18,191 bases of DNA from an uncultured Agathobaculum sp. (GCA_944380945.1 CALWJG010000009.1:1-18191), one strand, 5' to 3'; shown: positions 1-6,852, numbered from the stretch's first letter. Made by a program: numbers and translations. Notes: generated from the sequence alone by a model not told the origin.

Positions 1-113
1 CATCAAGGCAAAGTTAAAGGGCTTGCCGCCTGCAATTCACAGACAACAAGCCCTTTCGGCTGCTTAAACAATTTTCTCTTTCAAATATTGTCTAACTTTT
101 GGGGGGCACTTCA
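1..113 (+). mobile_element. Right end of an IS3-family insertion sequence
   Basis: The stretch ends with GTCTAACTTTTGGGGGGCAC and then TTCA. Read from the other strand it begins TGAAGTGCCCCCC followed by AAAAGTTAGAC, which resembles the terminal inverted repeats of IS150-group IS3 elements in Firmicutes. It directly follows the end of a transposase reading frame (stop at 65-67). The right boundary is inferred at 113 from the TG...CA terminal convention. If so, the next bases (ATG) would be one copy of a 3-bp target duplication. The left end lies outside the window, so the duplication cannot be confirmed. A stem of AAAGGGCTTG (16-25) with CAAGCCCTTT (47-56) lies over the end of the transposase gene and may limit read-through. 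Confidence 0.72.
2..67 (+). CDS. IS3-family transposase (OrfB), C-terminal 21 codons only
   Basis: Frame 2 reads IKAKLKGLPPAIHRQQALSAA and stops with TAA at 65-67. This matches the C-terminal tail of IS3-family OrfB transposases (DDE integrases), which commonly end with a basic 'RIK-KL-GLSP-YR' type segment. Only the tail is in the window, so catalytic residues cannot be checked and it is not possible to say whether the element is intact. The identification rests on the short tail plus the IS-type terminal repeat that follows within 50 bp. The larger minus-strand open frame across 64-321 is not a gene: it runs through the IS end, the hairpin element and a terminator. Confidence 0.6.
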   Translation: MKAKLKGLPPAIHRQQALSAA

Positions 114-124
114 ATGTATCTCGG

Positions 125-237
125 TTTTTATACCAGACGGGACAAAAGTTTCGCCAGTCGGAACTTTTGTCCCGTTTGGATGTATCCGAGCGTATGCTCG
201 GTACATCCCATTCGATTGAAACTGTAGTTTCAATCGA
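125..237. repeat. Three-hairpin dispersed element, copy E1
   Basis: Three consecutive hairpins follow the string TTTTTATAC (125-133). H1 has a 14-bp perfect stem (137-150 with 162-175) and the 11-nt loop TCGCCAGTCGG. H2 pairs GGATGTA (178-184) with TACATCC (202-208) and, after one bulged T, CCGAGC (186-191) with GCTCGG (196-201). H3 pairs TCGATTGAAACT (212-223) with AGTTTCAATCGA (226-237). The same order, loop sequence and stem ends occur in copy E2 at 16618-16732, with compensated changes in the stems. E1 lies beyond the terminator of the sigma/anti-sigma operon and 11 bp from the IS end. The functional strand cannot be decided; a G-T pair at 136/176 slightly favours plus. No known family is recognised. 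Confidence 0.8.
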
Positions 238-247
238 GAGACTGTTC

Positions 248-279
248 AAAAAAAAACGGCGGCACAAGCCGCCGTTTTT
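248..279 (-). terminator. Intrinsic terminator of the sigma/anti-sigma operon
   Basis: The perfect 12-bp stem AAAAACGGCGGC (252-263) pairs with GCCGCCGTTTTT (268-279) around the loop ACAA. Read on the minus strand it is followed by a run of nine T (248-256). It lies 14 bp past the anti-sigma stop codon. It could also work weakly on the plus strand, where five T follow. Confidence 0.9.
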
Positions 280-293
280 CTGTTCTGTCCGGG

Positions 294-1295
294 TCAGTCC
301 GCCGCGACGATCAGCATCCACGAAGTCGCCTTGCTGTCGATCGCGATGCCGGTCCCCTCATAAGCGGATACCGTATAACCCGCCGCCTCGACCGCGCCCA
401 GCGTGTCCTGAATGGTCGACAGGCTGTTGTCCAGCAGGAACCAGGAGGTCTCCCCGTCGGTTCCCAGCAGCTCGCCGCCGATGTCCGGCAGCTCGCCGCC
501 GCCCTGCGCCAGATAGCAGTGCGCAACGGTCATCGCGCGCATGCTCTCCGGCATTTCGACCGACTGCGTGGTGTGCTGCGCTGCCGACGTCTCCGGCGCT
601 GCCGCAGCATCGGTCTGCGCGCCGGACTTATCCGCCGGCGTGAGCGTGCTCGCATCGATCCGCTCCGGCTGGGTCTCGGCCGTGCCTGTGCCCGCCGTTT
701 CGGACGGCTGCGCCTGCTCCGCCGCGCCCGCGGCGGTATAAGTCTCGGGCGCCGTCTCAGTGCCGGCGCCATTGCTCTCCGGTACCGCGCCGGCATCTCC
801 GGCCGCGCGGCCGCTCAGGCCCGCGTCCTCTGCCGCCTGCTCCACCGCGCCGCTCATATCCGACGAATCGCGCGCCGCGGCCGAGGGCACGCTGCCCTCC
901 GCCGTCACTGCGGCGGCGTCGCTGCTTGCCGTTGTCGCGCCGCCGCCGACCGTGCTGAAAAACATCGGCATCAGGCCGCCGCCCAGCACCACCAGCACCA
1001 CCGCGGCCGCTGCCGCCACCATCGTGACGACCGGCATGCGGCGCACCGGCTTTTCCGGCTGCACGACCCGGAGCTTGCTCTCCTGCTCCAGCCGCTGCAT
1101 GATGCTCTCATGCAGGCCGGCAGGCGGCTCCACCTCTTCGGAAAGCATCGCCTGCATCTGTTCGAGGTCCCGTTTGAGCGCGGCGCACGAGGGGCATTCC
1201 GCCAGATGCGCTTCCAGTTTTTCGCGCTCGGAATCGGTCAGTGTGCCGTCTATGCTGTTTGAGCAAAGCTGCTCGAAATATTCTTCATCGCTCAT
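294..1295 (-). CDS. Membrane-anchored zinc-finger anti-sigma factor
   Basis: This 333-residue protein is a likely anti-sigma factor for the ECF sigma factor encoded just upstream, whose stop codon overlaps its start (ATGA, 1292-1295). The N-terminus carries the zinc anti-sigma (zf-HC2/ZAS) signature, with C11 and H30-x3-C34-x2-C37. A basic stretch leads into one transmembrane helix at about residues 88-113. Outside the membrane follows a long low-complexity region rich in Ala, Thr, Glu, Gly and Ser (about 115-245). A folded-looking C-terminal domain of about 80 residues ends the protein. The family holds its sigma at the membrane until a signal triggers release, often by proteolysis. The C-terminal domain is the probable sensor and I do not recognise its family. 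Translational coupling and the HxxxCxxC motif make the assignment firm; the signal is unknown. Confidence 0.88.
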   Translation of the reverse strand: MSDEEYFEQLCSNSIDGTLTDSEREKLEAHLAECPSCAALKRDLEQMQAMLSEEVEPPAGLHESIMQRLEQESKLRVVQPEKPVRRMPVVTMVAAAAAVVLVVLGGGLMPMFFSTVGGGATTASSDAAAVTAEGSVPSAAARDSSDMSGAVEQAAEDAGLSGRAAGDAGAVPESNGAGTETAPETYTAAGAAEQAQPSETAGTGTAETQPERIDASTLTPADKSGAQTDAAAAPETSAAQHTTQSVEMPESMRAMTVAHCYLAQGGGELPDIGGELLGTDGETSWFLLDNSLSTIQDTLGAVEAAGYTVSAYEGTGIAIDSKATSWMLIVAAD

Positions 1296-1894
1296 GCGTC
1301 CCCGCCTCCCTTCGTATCATTAGACGAGGCCGGCGCCAAAAGGTTCCCTCTTTTTTGCAAAATTGTGCGCAGCGCAATGCGCGCGCGCGAAAGGCGGGAT
1401 TTGACCGTGCCTTCGCTGATCTCGAGCGCCTCGGCGATCTCGGTATAGCTCAGGCCGGACACGTCGCGCAGGAGCACGATGCGCCGGTGCTCCTCGCTGA
1501 CCGCATCGAGCGCCGCCGCCAGCTCGCGGCCGAGCTCGCTGTTCTCCAGCTGCTCCTCGGGCGTGGGGGCCGGGTCAGCCACCGGTCGGCCGGCTTCGTC
1601 CTCGCCCTCGAGCGACTGCACCGGCGGCTGCGCGGTTTTGCGGCGCGCAAAGTCGACGCAGAGGTTGGCGGTGATGCGGAACAGCCAGGTGGTGAAGCCG
1701 CTGTCCCCGCGGAAGGACTCGATCGACCGCCATGCGCGCAGGAACACCTCCTGCGTGATGTCCGCCGCGTCCTCCGGCGAGCCGCAGGAGCGCAGCGCGA
1801 CCGCGTACACCCGCTTTTCGTTCTGCCGCACAAGCTCCTCAAAGGCGGCCAGATCGCCGCGGCGCGCACGCGCCAGTATGTGCTTTTCGTCCAC
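1292..1894 (-). CDS. ECF-type RNA polymerase sigma factor
   Basis: This 200-residue sigma-70 family protein of the extracytoplasmic-function type directs RNA polymerase to stress-response promoters. Region 2 (about 24-95) contains DAADITQEVFLRAWR and the FTTWLFRITANLCVD core-binding/-10-recognition segment. Region 4 (about 135-185) contains LSYTEIAEALEISEGTVKSR, a helix-turn-helix for the -35 element. Regions 1.1 and 3 are absent, as expected for ECF factors. The start is GTG at 1894, preceded by GGAGG at 8 nt. It lies 38 bp downstream of dusB with no room for a clear promoter, so it is probably co-transcribed with dusB, and it overlaps the anti-sigma gene by 4 bp. A SigW/RpoE-like role is inferred from the family; the regulon is unknown. 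Confidence 0.93.
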   Translation of the reverse strand: MDEKHILARARRGDLAAFEELVRQNEKRVYAVALRSCGSPEDAADITQEVFLRAWRSIESFRGDSGFTTWLFRITANLCVDFARRKTAQPPVQSLEGEDEAGRPVADPAPTPEEQLENSELGRELAAALDAVSEEHRRIVLLRDVSGLSYTEIAEALEISEGTVKSRLSRARIALRTILQKRGNLLAPASSNDTKGGGDA

Positions 1895-1932
1895 GGCTCC
1901 CGCCTCCCCTCTTGCTGTCCTGTCCGCCGGCG

Positions 1933-2901
1933 TCAGCCGACGGCCTGTTTGAGCTCCTCTGCCAGCTGGTACAGCTGTTCCAGACGCTCGAGCGCGCAGA
2001 TGCGCGTCTTGAACGCCTTGAGCCCGCGCTCGTATTTCAAATAGCAGTTCACATGGCGGCGCGCCTCCAGCATCGCGATGTGCTCGCCCTTCTGCGCCGC
2101 CGCCAGCTCGATCTGCCGCACCGCGGTGTCGATTCGTTCAGCAAACGGCGGCAGCGGCGGGCATGCGCCGGTCTCGAGCAGCGCATTGGCGCGCTCGAAG
2201 ATCCACGGGTCGCCCAGCGCGCCCCGGCCGATCATCGCCGCGTCCGCGCCGGTGTAGTCCAGAATGCGCACCGCGTCCGCGGGCTCTGCCACGTCTCCGT
2301 TGGCGAAGACCGGAACGGATACCGCCTGCTTTACCGCGCGGATCACGTCCCAGTCTGCCCTGCCGCTGTACTGCTGGGCGCGCGTGCGCCCGTGCACCGT
2401 GATGGCGGCCGCGCCCGCAGCCTCGGCCATGCGGGCAAATTCCACGCAGTTGACGCTCTTCTCGTCCCAGCCCTTGCGGAACTTGACCGTGACCGGCACA
2501 TCCACCGCACGGACCACCGCCTCGATCACCCGCGCGGCCAGCGCCGGGTCGCGCATGAGCGCCGATCCGTCCCCGTTGTTTGCGATCTTGGGCGCGGGGC
2601 AGCCCATATTGATGTCAATGATGTCGCAGCCCGAGACCGCGCGCGCGATGCGCGCGCCCTCGGCCATGGTCTCCGGCTCATGGCCGAAGATCTGCGCCGC
2701 CGCCGGGTGCTCGTCCGCCCCCAGCATCAGCAGGCGCGGCGTTTTTTTGTCCTGATAGCACAGCGCCTTGGTGGAGACCATTTCGGTCACCGTCAGCGCC
2801 GCCCCATGCTCGCGGCAGATCTGCCGGAAGGCAAGGTCGGTCACGCCGGCCATCGGCGCCAGCGCCAGCCGGCCCGCCAGCGTCACATTGCCGATCTGCA
2901 T
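1933..2901 (-). CDS. dusB: tRNA-dihydrouridine synthase, DusB type
   Basis: This FMN-dependent enzyme reduces uridine to dihydrouridine in the D-loop of tRNAs, using NADPH. The 322-residue length is normal for the family. Visible motifs are the N-terminal LALAPMAGVTDLAFR of the TIM barrel, the catalytic cysteine C101 in INMGCPAPKI, the FMN/RNA-contacting TVHGRTR, ANGDV, and the phosphate-binding IGRGALGDPW. A C-terminal helical tRNA-binding domain follows (about 245-322). The start ATG at 2901 is preceded by GGGGGAGA. A promoter is visible 36 bp upstream. It is the first gene of an apparent operon with the sigma and anti-sigma genes, so a tRNA-modification enzyme and a stress sigma share a transcript here. 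The DusB rather than DusA/C assignment follows from overall similarity and the usual single Firmicutes Dus. Confidence 0.94.
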   Translation of the reverse strand: MQIGNVTLAGRLALAPMAGVTDLAFRQICREHGAALTVTEMVSTKALCYQDKKTPRLLMLGADEHPAAAQIFGHEPETMAEGARIARAVSGCDIIDINMGCPAPKIANNGDGSALMRDPALAARVIEAVVRAVDVPVTVKFRKGWDEKSVNCVEFARMAEAAGAAAITVHGRTRAQQYSGRADWDVIRAVKQAVSVPVFANGDVAEPADAVRILDYTGADAAMIGRGALGDPWIFERANALLETGACPPLPPFAERIDTAVRQIELAAAQKGEHIAMLEARRHVNCYLKYERGLKAFKTRICALERLEQLYQLAEELKQAVG

Positions 2902-2936
2902 ACTTCTCCCCCACTGTGCAAAATTTTACGCAGTAT

Positions 2937-2965
2937 ATTTTACCACAAGCCCCCACCGATTGCAA
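2937..2965 (-). promoter_or_regulatory. SigA-type promoter of the dusB operon
   Basis: On the minus strand TTGCAA (2965-2960) and TAAAAT (2942-2937) are separated by exactly 17 bp, 36 bp upstream of the dusB start codon. The ECF sigma gene is downstream in the same unit, so its basal transcription probably comes from here. Confidence 0.7.
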
Positions 2966-3029
2966 CTTTCAATGTGGTGACAAAACCGCAGCGCCCGCGC
3001 CGCTGCACGGTCCGCCGCCCCGCAGGCGG

Positions 3030-3058
3030 TTGACAAACCCCACGCGGCATGATATTCT
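3030..3058 (+). promoter_or_regulatory. SigA-type promoter of the small GIY-YIG-like gene
   Basis: TTGACA (3030-3035) and TATTCT (3053-3058) are spaced by 17 bp, giving a consensus -35 and a good -10. The predicted transcription start near 3065 falls inside the tandem TTAGTA repeat that follows. Confidence 0.8.
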
Positions 3059-3059
3059 C

Positions 3060-3083
3060 TTAGTAAATTAGTAATTTAGTAGT
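3060..3083 (+). repeat. Three tandem 8-bp TTAGTA repeats at the transcription start
   Basis: The units TTAGTAAA, TTAGTAAT and TTAGTAGT follow one another without gap, immediately downstream of the -10 element and 22 bp before the start codon. They may be an operator or an mRNA leader motif, or simply a slippage repeat. No known binding site is recognised. Confidence 0.6.
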
Positions 3084-3105
3084 TTTATGCAAAGGAGGTA
3101 TCCCC

Positions 3106-3447
3106 ATGGACAGACAGCAGCGCCGCGAAGCCGCGGCGGCTTATAAAGCGCGGCGCATGCAGGGCGGCGTATTCCAGATCCGCAACACGGCAAACGGCCG
3201 CATCCTGCTGCGCCATACGACCGACCTGCGCGGCAGCCAGAACCGCTTCCAATTCGCGCAGATGACCAGTTCCTGCGTGGACTATGCCCTGCAGGCCGAC
3301 TGGAGCCGGGACGGCAGGCCGTTCGTATTCGAGGTGCTTGAAACGCTGACGCAGAAGGAAACCCAGAGCGAAGCGGAATTCAAAGCCGATCTGGATGCTC
3401 TGTTCGAGCTGTGGCAGGAAAAGCTGGCAGACACGCCGCAATACTGA
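3106..3447 (+). CDS. Small GIY-YIG-like protein with degenerate active site
   Basis: This 113-residue protein resembles the short single-domain GIY-YIG family proteins of Clostridia. After a basic N-terminus, GVFQI (about 22-26) stands where the GIY strand is expected. NGRILLRHTTDLRG follows where the YIG strand and helix with a basic residue should be, and FVFEVLETL matches the strand holding the family's glutamate. The two tyrosines of the signature are replaced (F and L), so nuclease activity is doubtful. A C-terminal helix (ELWQEKLA) completes the usual length. The start ATG at 3106 has a strong AAAGGAGGT ribosome site 7 nt upstream. It is a single-gene transcript with its own promoter and a terminator shared with the convergent dedA-type gene. 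The biological role of this subfamily is unknown. Confidence 0.72.
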   Translation: MDRQQRREAAAAYKARRMQGGVFQIRNTANGRILLRHTTDLRGSQNRFQFAQMTSSCVDYALQADWSRDGRPFVFEVLETLTQKETQSEAEFKADLDALFELWQEKLADTPQY

Positions 3448-3458
3448 ACTGCAGGCGC

Positions 3459-3487
3459 AAAAAAGGCTCCCCAAACGGGGAGCCTTT
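3459..3487. terminator. Bidirectional terminator between convergent genes
   Basis: The stem AAAGGCTCCCC (3462-3472) pairs with GGGGAGCCTTT (3477-3487) around a 4-nt loop. On the minus strand it ends in six T, serving the DedA gene that stops at 3502. On the plus strand it serves the GIY-YIG-like gene that stops at 3447. Confidence 0.9.
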
Positions 3488-3501
3488 CCCATTGCACGCC
3501 T

Positions 3502-4008
3502 TCAGAACATGCTCAGGATCTTATCGCCGAAAAAGTATCCGCATGAGATCAGCGCGGTGTTCCACACTGCAATGCCGAGCGCCGACCAGCCGACGAACCA
3601 GCGCAGCGGCATGCGGATCAGGCCCGCGGGGATGGACACGATCGTGCGCAGCACCGGGATGATGCGGCACAGCGCGAGCCCGCGCCCGTGCTGGGCGTCG
3701 ATATACTCATGGCACCGCCGGACAAAGGACCGGAACTTCTCGCTTTTGCCAAACAGCTTTTCCATGATCGGCTCGCCGCCCCAGTAGCACAGCCCGTAGA
3801 TCACCAGACTGCCGCCGATGCCGAACACCACGCTCAGCGTGATCGTCAGCACGAGGGACAGCTCGCTCTGCGCGATCAGCACGCCGATCGCCGGCATGAT
3901 CACGCCCGCCGGAAAGCCCGGCAGGTTCATGTATTCGCAGAAGACGACCGCGCAGACCAGGATCATCCCGTACTGATGGAATAGATTGAAAAACTGGTCT
4001 GCCGTCAT
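3502..4008 (-). CDS. DedA/SNARE-associated family membrane protein
   Basis: This 168-residue polytopic membrane protein belongs to the DedA (PF09335) superfamily. Its members include undecaprenyl-phosphate and phospholipid transporters/scramblases. The N-terminal re-entrant region is ALVFCEYMNLPGFPAG-like, with the acidic E25 followed by NLPGFPAG. Hydrophobic segments follow at about 14-45, 50-75 and 115-165. The conserved C-terminal motif reads CRIIPVLRTIVSIPAG, with the family's two arginines. The start ATG at 4008 is chosen over the far upstream in-frame ATG at 4386 because of the AGGAGG at 10 nt and a good promoter inside that upstream segment. The substrate is not predictable. It is somewhat shorter than the typical 190-220 residues. 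Confidence 0.85.
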   Translation of the reverse strand: MTADQFFNLFHQYGMILVCAVVFCEYMNLPGFPAGVIMPAIGVLIAQSELSLVLTITLSVVFGIGGSLVIYGLCYWGGEPIMEKLFGKSEKFRSFVRRCHEYIDAQHGRGLALCRIIPVLRTIVSIPAGLIRMPLRWFVGWSALGIAVWNTALISCGYFFGDKILSMF

Positions 4009-4039
4009 GCGCGCCCGCCTCCTGCCTTGCTTTTTCCTT

Positions 4040-4068
4040 AGTATAGCAAGCCTGTCCGCGCAAAACAA
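4040..4068 (-). promoter_or_regulatory. SigA-type promoter of the DedA gene
   Basis: On the minus strand TTGTTT (4068-4063) and TATACT (4045-4040) are 17 bp apart, 31 bp upstream of the DedA start. This separates the gene transcriptionally from the spoIIE group. Confidence 0.75.
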
Positions 4069-4108
4069 GTTTTCCCGCGCGCAATTTTCAATCTGTTTAC
4101 AAAGCGCA

Positions 4109-4142
4109 GCGGGCGGCCGCCGTTCTACCGGCGTCCGCCCGC
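4109..4142 (-). terminator. Probable terminator hairpin after the 87-residue gene
   Basis: GCGGGCGG (4109-4116) pairs with CCGCCCGC (4135-4142), and CGCCG (4118-4122) with CGGCG (4129-4133), forming a very GC-rich hairpin beside the stop codon at 4145. The following minus-strand sequence has only a short T run, so termination may be partial. Confidence 0.5.
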
Positions 4143-4144
4143 CT

Positions 4145-4408
4145 TTACAGCAGCAGCACGAGCGCGGTCCAGACCGCGCTGGCCGCCAGCGCGCCGCACA
4201 CAAAGGCCAGCGCCAGCCTGCGGCGCGGCACGCGTGTCCGCCCGGGCTGCCTGCGCCCGGCCAGATAGCTGTCCGCGATGCGGCAGGCCTCGCGCACCAC
4301 ATCGCTGCGCGGCACGGCGCAGTCGCGCACCAGAAAGATCGCCTGCTCGAACAGGCCGCGCTCATCCGGCCGCACCACGACGACACGCCGGTTGACCCCT
4401 TTTACCAT
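4145..4408 (-). CDS. Small conserved-looking tail-anchored protein downstream of spoIIE
   Basis: This 87-residue protein has a basic N-terminal part (MVKGVNRRVVVVRPDERGLFEQAIFLV) that looks like a compact alpha/beta segment. A helix SDVVREACRIADSYL follows, then an Arg/Pro-rich linker and one C-terminal hydrophobic helix of about 20 residues (RLALAFVCGALAASAVWTAL type). That suggests a tail-anchored protein facing the cytoplasm. The start ATG at 4408 is chosen because GGGAGGGAG lies just upstream; the in-frame ATG at 4444 has no ribosome site. It lies 68 bp downstream of spoIIE on the same strand and is probably co-transcribed. I recall similar small proteins in Oscillospiraceae with unreliable names; no function can be assigned. 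A link to sporulation is inferred only from position. Confidence 0.7.
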   Translation of the reverse strand: MVKGVNRRVVVVRPDERGLFEQAIFLVRDCAVPRSDVVREACRIADSYLAGRRQPGRTRVPRRRLALAFVCGALAASAVWTALVLLL

Positions 4409-4476
4409 AAAACGCTCCCTCCCTCTGGGAGCAGTATTGCCCAAACCGAGGGAAAATAACCCCTTTTGCCGTTATC

Positions 4477-6825
4477 TCACAGCTTTTCCAGCCGCAGCAC
4501 CAGAGCGGTGCGGTCGTCGTCATGACCACGTCCCTTGGCCTCGGTGACCAGCCGGGCGGCGAGCTCCTTGGGGCTGTCGCCCGCGTGCTCCTCCAGCAGC
4601 TCACGCACCCAGCTGTCCTCCATGCCGTCCGACACCCCGTCGGACAGCATGACGAACAGGTCGCCATGCCCCAGCCGTAGGGGCGCCGGCGCGCCCAGTT
4701 CCTCCTCGCCGGCAAGGCCGATGGGCAGGCCCTTGCCGCGCAGCACGCTCCACTGCCCGCCCGTCCGCACATAGGAGGGCGCCGCCCCGCATTTGAGGCT
4801 TTCCGCCCGTCCGGAAAACAGGTCGAGCGTCAGTGCGTCCAGCGTGGTGAAGCGCGTGCCGTCCGAGCGCAGGCGGAGCGCGGGCGCGACCGCATGCAGC
4901 GCATCCCCGAGCGCGATGTTCGCGCGCAGGAAACGCTCGATCGAGGTGACCAGCAGGCGGCTGTCCTGCGCGGCGGCCGCGCCAGTCCCCATGCCGTCCG
5001 CCAGCAGCAGGCAGGCCACGCCCGCATCGGTCAGGAAATAGCAGCCCGTGTCGCCCGAGACCGCGGCGTCCTCCTTCTGCTGCCGCCCGATGCCGACGAC
5101 CGCGCGGAACGGCGCGCGCTCGCGCATGACCAGCTGCGCCGTGCCGTGCTCGTCCTCCGTGCGCACAGGGCTGGTCAGGCTGACGCCCAGCAGCGCGCTC
5201 AGCCCGGCGGAAAAGCCCGCCCCCTGCTCCAGCACCTCGTCGACGCCCGCGCCGTACAGCTCGACCACCAGCCGCCCCTGCGCGTCCCGCACCACGCACA
5301 CATTGTCGATCCAGCCGAAGGCGGCGGCGTAGCGCCGCACCTGCCGCTCCATGAGCGGCTGGGCGATCTCATCCCGTGCCGCCTCCGCGCCGAGCTGCCG
5401 CAGGATGTCGGTCACGCCCGCGTACTGCCGCGCGAGCAGGGTGCGGTTCTCCTCCTGCTGCCGCCGCAGGCTCTGCCGCTCGCGCAGCGCGAACAGCGCG
5501 CTGTTGATCGCGCGCATCAGCTCGGGCAGGTGCACGCAGCGCGAGGCGAAGTGATGGGGAAAATCCGAAAGCTCGGCGCGGCCGCGCTTCAGCATGGGCT
5601 GGGTCACGTCGTTGAACGCCGCCAGCGTGGTGATGTAGTCGCGCTGCCAGCACTGCGCGCAGAGCACGCAATGGCGGCACACGCGCTCGCTCGCGCGGTC
5701 GAACACCACGCGCACGTTCTGGTCGCCCGCCGCCTTGCCCTCGCTCGCCCCGTGCAGCATGGCGAGATAGAGCTCGTAAAACGCCTGCGCTGCCTCGGTC
5801 GCGCAGCGGCCCGCCGTGCGGCGCACGCCGCGGCGCGCCGCCTCGCCCAGCAGCGCATCCGGCAGCAGGCTCTGCCGCACGGCGTTCCACACCGCGGCCG
5901 GCAGGACGGCGAACAGCGCCACCGCGCCGAGCAGCTCCAGAACGAGCGGCACGAACAGCGGATGGTCGACGCCCAGCATGGCCGCGCACATCCCGGCCGC
6001 CAGCGCGCACACGGCAAACCAGCCGCGGCCGCCGTCCCGGAACAGGCCGGCGACCAGCGCGCACAGGCCGTAGCAGCAGGTAAACAGCGCGCCGCTGCCC
6101 ACGCTCAGATCCATCGCCGCGCCGAACGCCACGCCCGCGGACGCGCCCGCCGCCGGGCCGCCCACATAGGCCGCGCCCAGCACCAGCAGCAGCGCCAGCG
6201 CGCGCGCCGGGGCCAGCAGGCCGGCCAGCGTCAGGTCGGACAGGCTGAGCAGCACGGTCGCCGCCAGCACGAGCAGGGTCACCGGGCGCTTCCAGTCGTT
6301 TTCATCCTGCGGCGGCGAAAGCGCCGCGCCGTACGCCCGACACGCGCCCAGCGTCAGCCCCTGCGCGGCCAGAAAGGTCAGCACGTCCGCCGCGTGCAGC
6401 GCCGGGCCGACGGGCAGGAACACAAACGTGCAGGCCGCCCCCGCCAGCGCGGCGACCGCCGGCGCGAACCACCGCGCGGTCACGATGCGCAGGCCTGCGC
6501 ACACGCTCATCACGCACAGCACGAGCAGCGCCGCCGCCACATAGACCCCGCTTTTTATCCCGCCGCCCAGCAGCATCACCCCGCAGATCATGCCGCCGAC
6601 CGCGCTCAGTCCCGCGCCCCGCGCCATCATCGCCGCGGCCATCGCCAGCCCAAAGGGCGCGTAGCCGCCCAGCACCGCGCCGCGCGCCAGCACTGCGCAC
6701 AGCAGGAACCGCCGCACGCCGCGGGTCAGCGTGTGCAGATGCTCCTCGTTCCAAAGCTGCGCCAGGCGCGCCGCTGCACGTCCCAGCAGCTGCGGCGCGG
6801 CCCGTTTTGTCTTTTGCTTGTCCAT
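4477..6825 (-). CDS. spoIIE: Stage II sporulation protein E (SpoIIE) phosphatase
   Basis: SpoIIE sits in the polar septum and dephosphorylates the anti-anti-sigma factor SpoIIAA, activating SigF in the forespore. The 782-residue protein has the canonical three parts. An N-terminal membrane domain of about ten hydrophobic helices (about 40-325) comes first. A cysteine-containing central regulatory region (about 330-570) includes CRHCVLCAQCWQRDY. The C-terminal PP2C-type phosphatase domain (about 575-782) carries metal-binding aspartates in DGMGTG (from 610), LSDGVSDGM (D729) and GHDDDRTAL (about 769). The start ATG at 6825 is preceded by GGAGGGAGG. It is the first gene of its strand group and diverges from the DUF1015 gene. 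Its presence means the host lineage is a spore-former or recently was one. Confidence 0.96.
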   Translation of the reverse strand: MDKQKTKRAAPQLLGRAAARLAQLWNEEHLHTLTRGVRRFLLCAVLARGAVLGGYAPFGLAMAAAMMARGAGLSAVGGMICGVMLLGGGIKSGVYVAAALLVLCVMSVCAGLRIVTARWFAPAVAALAGAACTFVFLPVGPALHAADVLTFLAAQGLTLGACRAYGAALSPPQDENDWKRPVTLLVLAATVLLSLSDLTLAGLLAPARALALLLVLGAAYVGGPAAGASAGVAFGAAMDLSVGSGALFTCCYGLCALVAGLFRDGGRGWFAVCALAAGMCAAMLGVDHPLFVPLVLELLGAVALFAVLPAAVWNAVRQSLLPDALLGEAARRGVRRTAGRCATEAAQAFYELYLAMLHGASEGKAAGDQNVRVVFDRASERVCRHCVLCAQCWQRDYITTLAAFNDVTQPMLKRGRAELSDFPHHFASRCVHLPELMRAINSALFALRERQSLRRQQEENRTLLARQYAGVTDILRQLGAEAARDEIAQPLMERQVRRYAAAFGWIDNVCVVRDAQGRLVVELYGAGVDEVLEQGAGFSAGLSALLGVSLTSPVRTEDEHGTAQLVMRERAPFRAVVGIGRQQKEDAAVSGDTGCYFLTDAGVACLLLADGMGTGAAAAQDSRLLVTSIERFLRANIALGDALHAVAPALRLRSDGTRFTTLDALTLDLFSGRAESLKCGAAPSYVRTGGQWSVLRGKGLPIGLAGEEELGAPAPLRLGHGDLFVMLSDGVSDGMEDSWVRELLEEHAGDSPKELAARLVTEAKGRGHDDDRTALVLRLEKL

Positions 6826-6852
6826 TTTGGTCAGGCCTCCCTCCGTTTTCCC

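Noticed and set aside
137..237. CRISPR array or tandem terminators as an explanation of the E1 hairpins
   Set aside because: There are no regularly spaced identical repeats. H1-H3 lack T-tracts, and E1 lies beyond a separate strong terminator. The second copy shows the three hairpins travel as one unit.
64..321. Minus-strand 85-codon open frame
   Set aside because: It crosses the IS end, all three E1 hairpins and the sigma-operon terminator, so it cannot be a normal gene.
3060..3083. TRAP-type (G/U)AG binding array
   Set aside because: The UAG triplets are 8 nt apart, not the 5-6 nt period TRAP needs, and the gene has no link to tryptophan.
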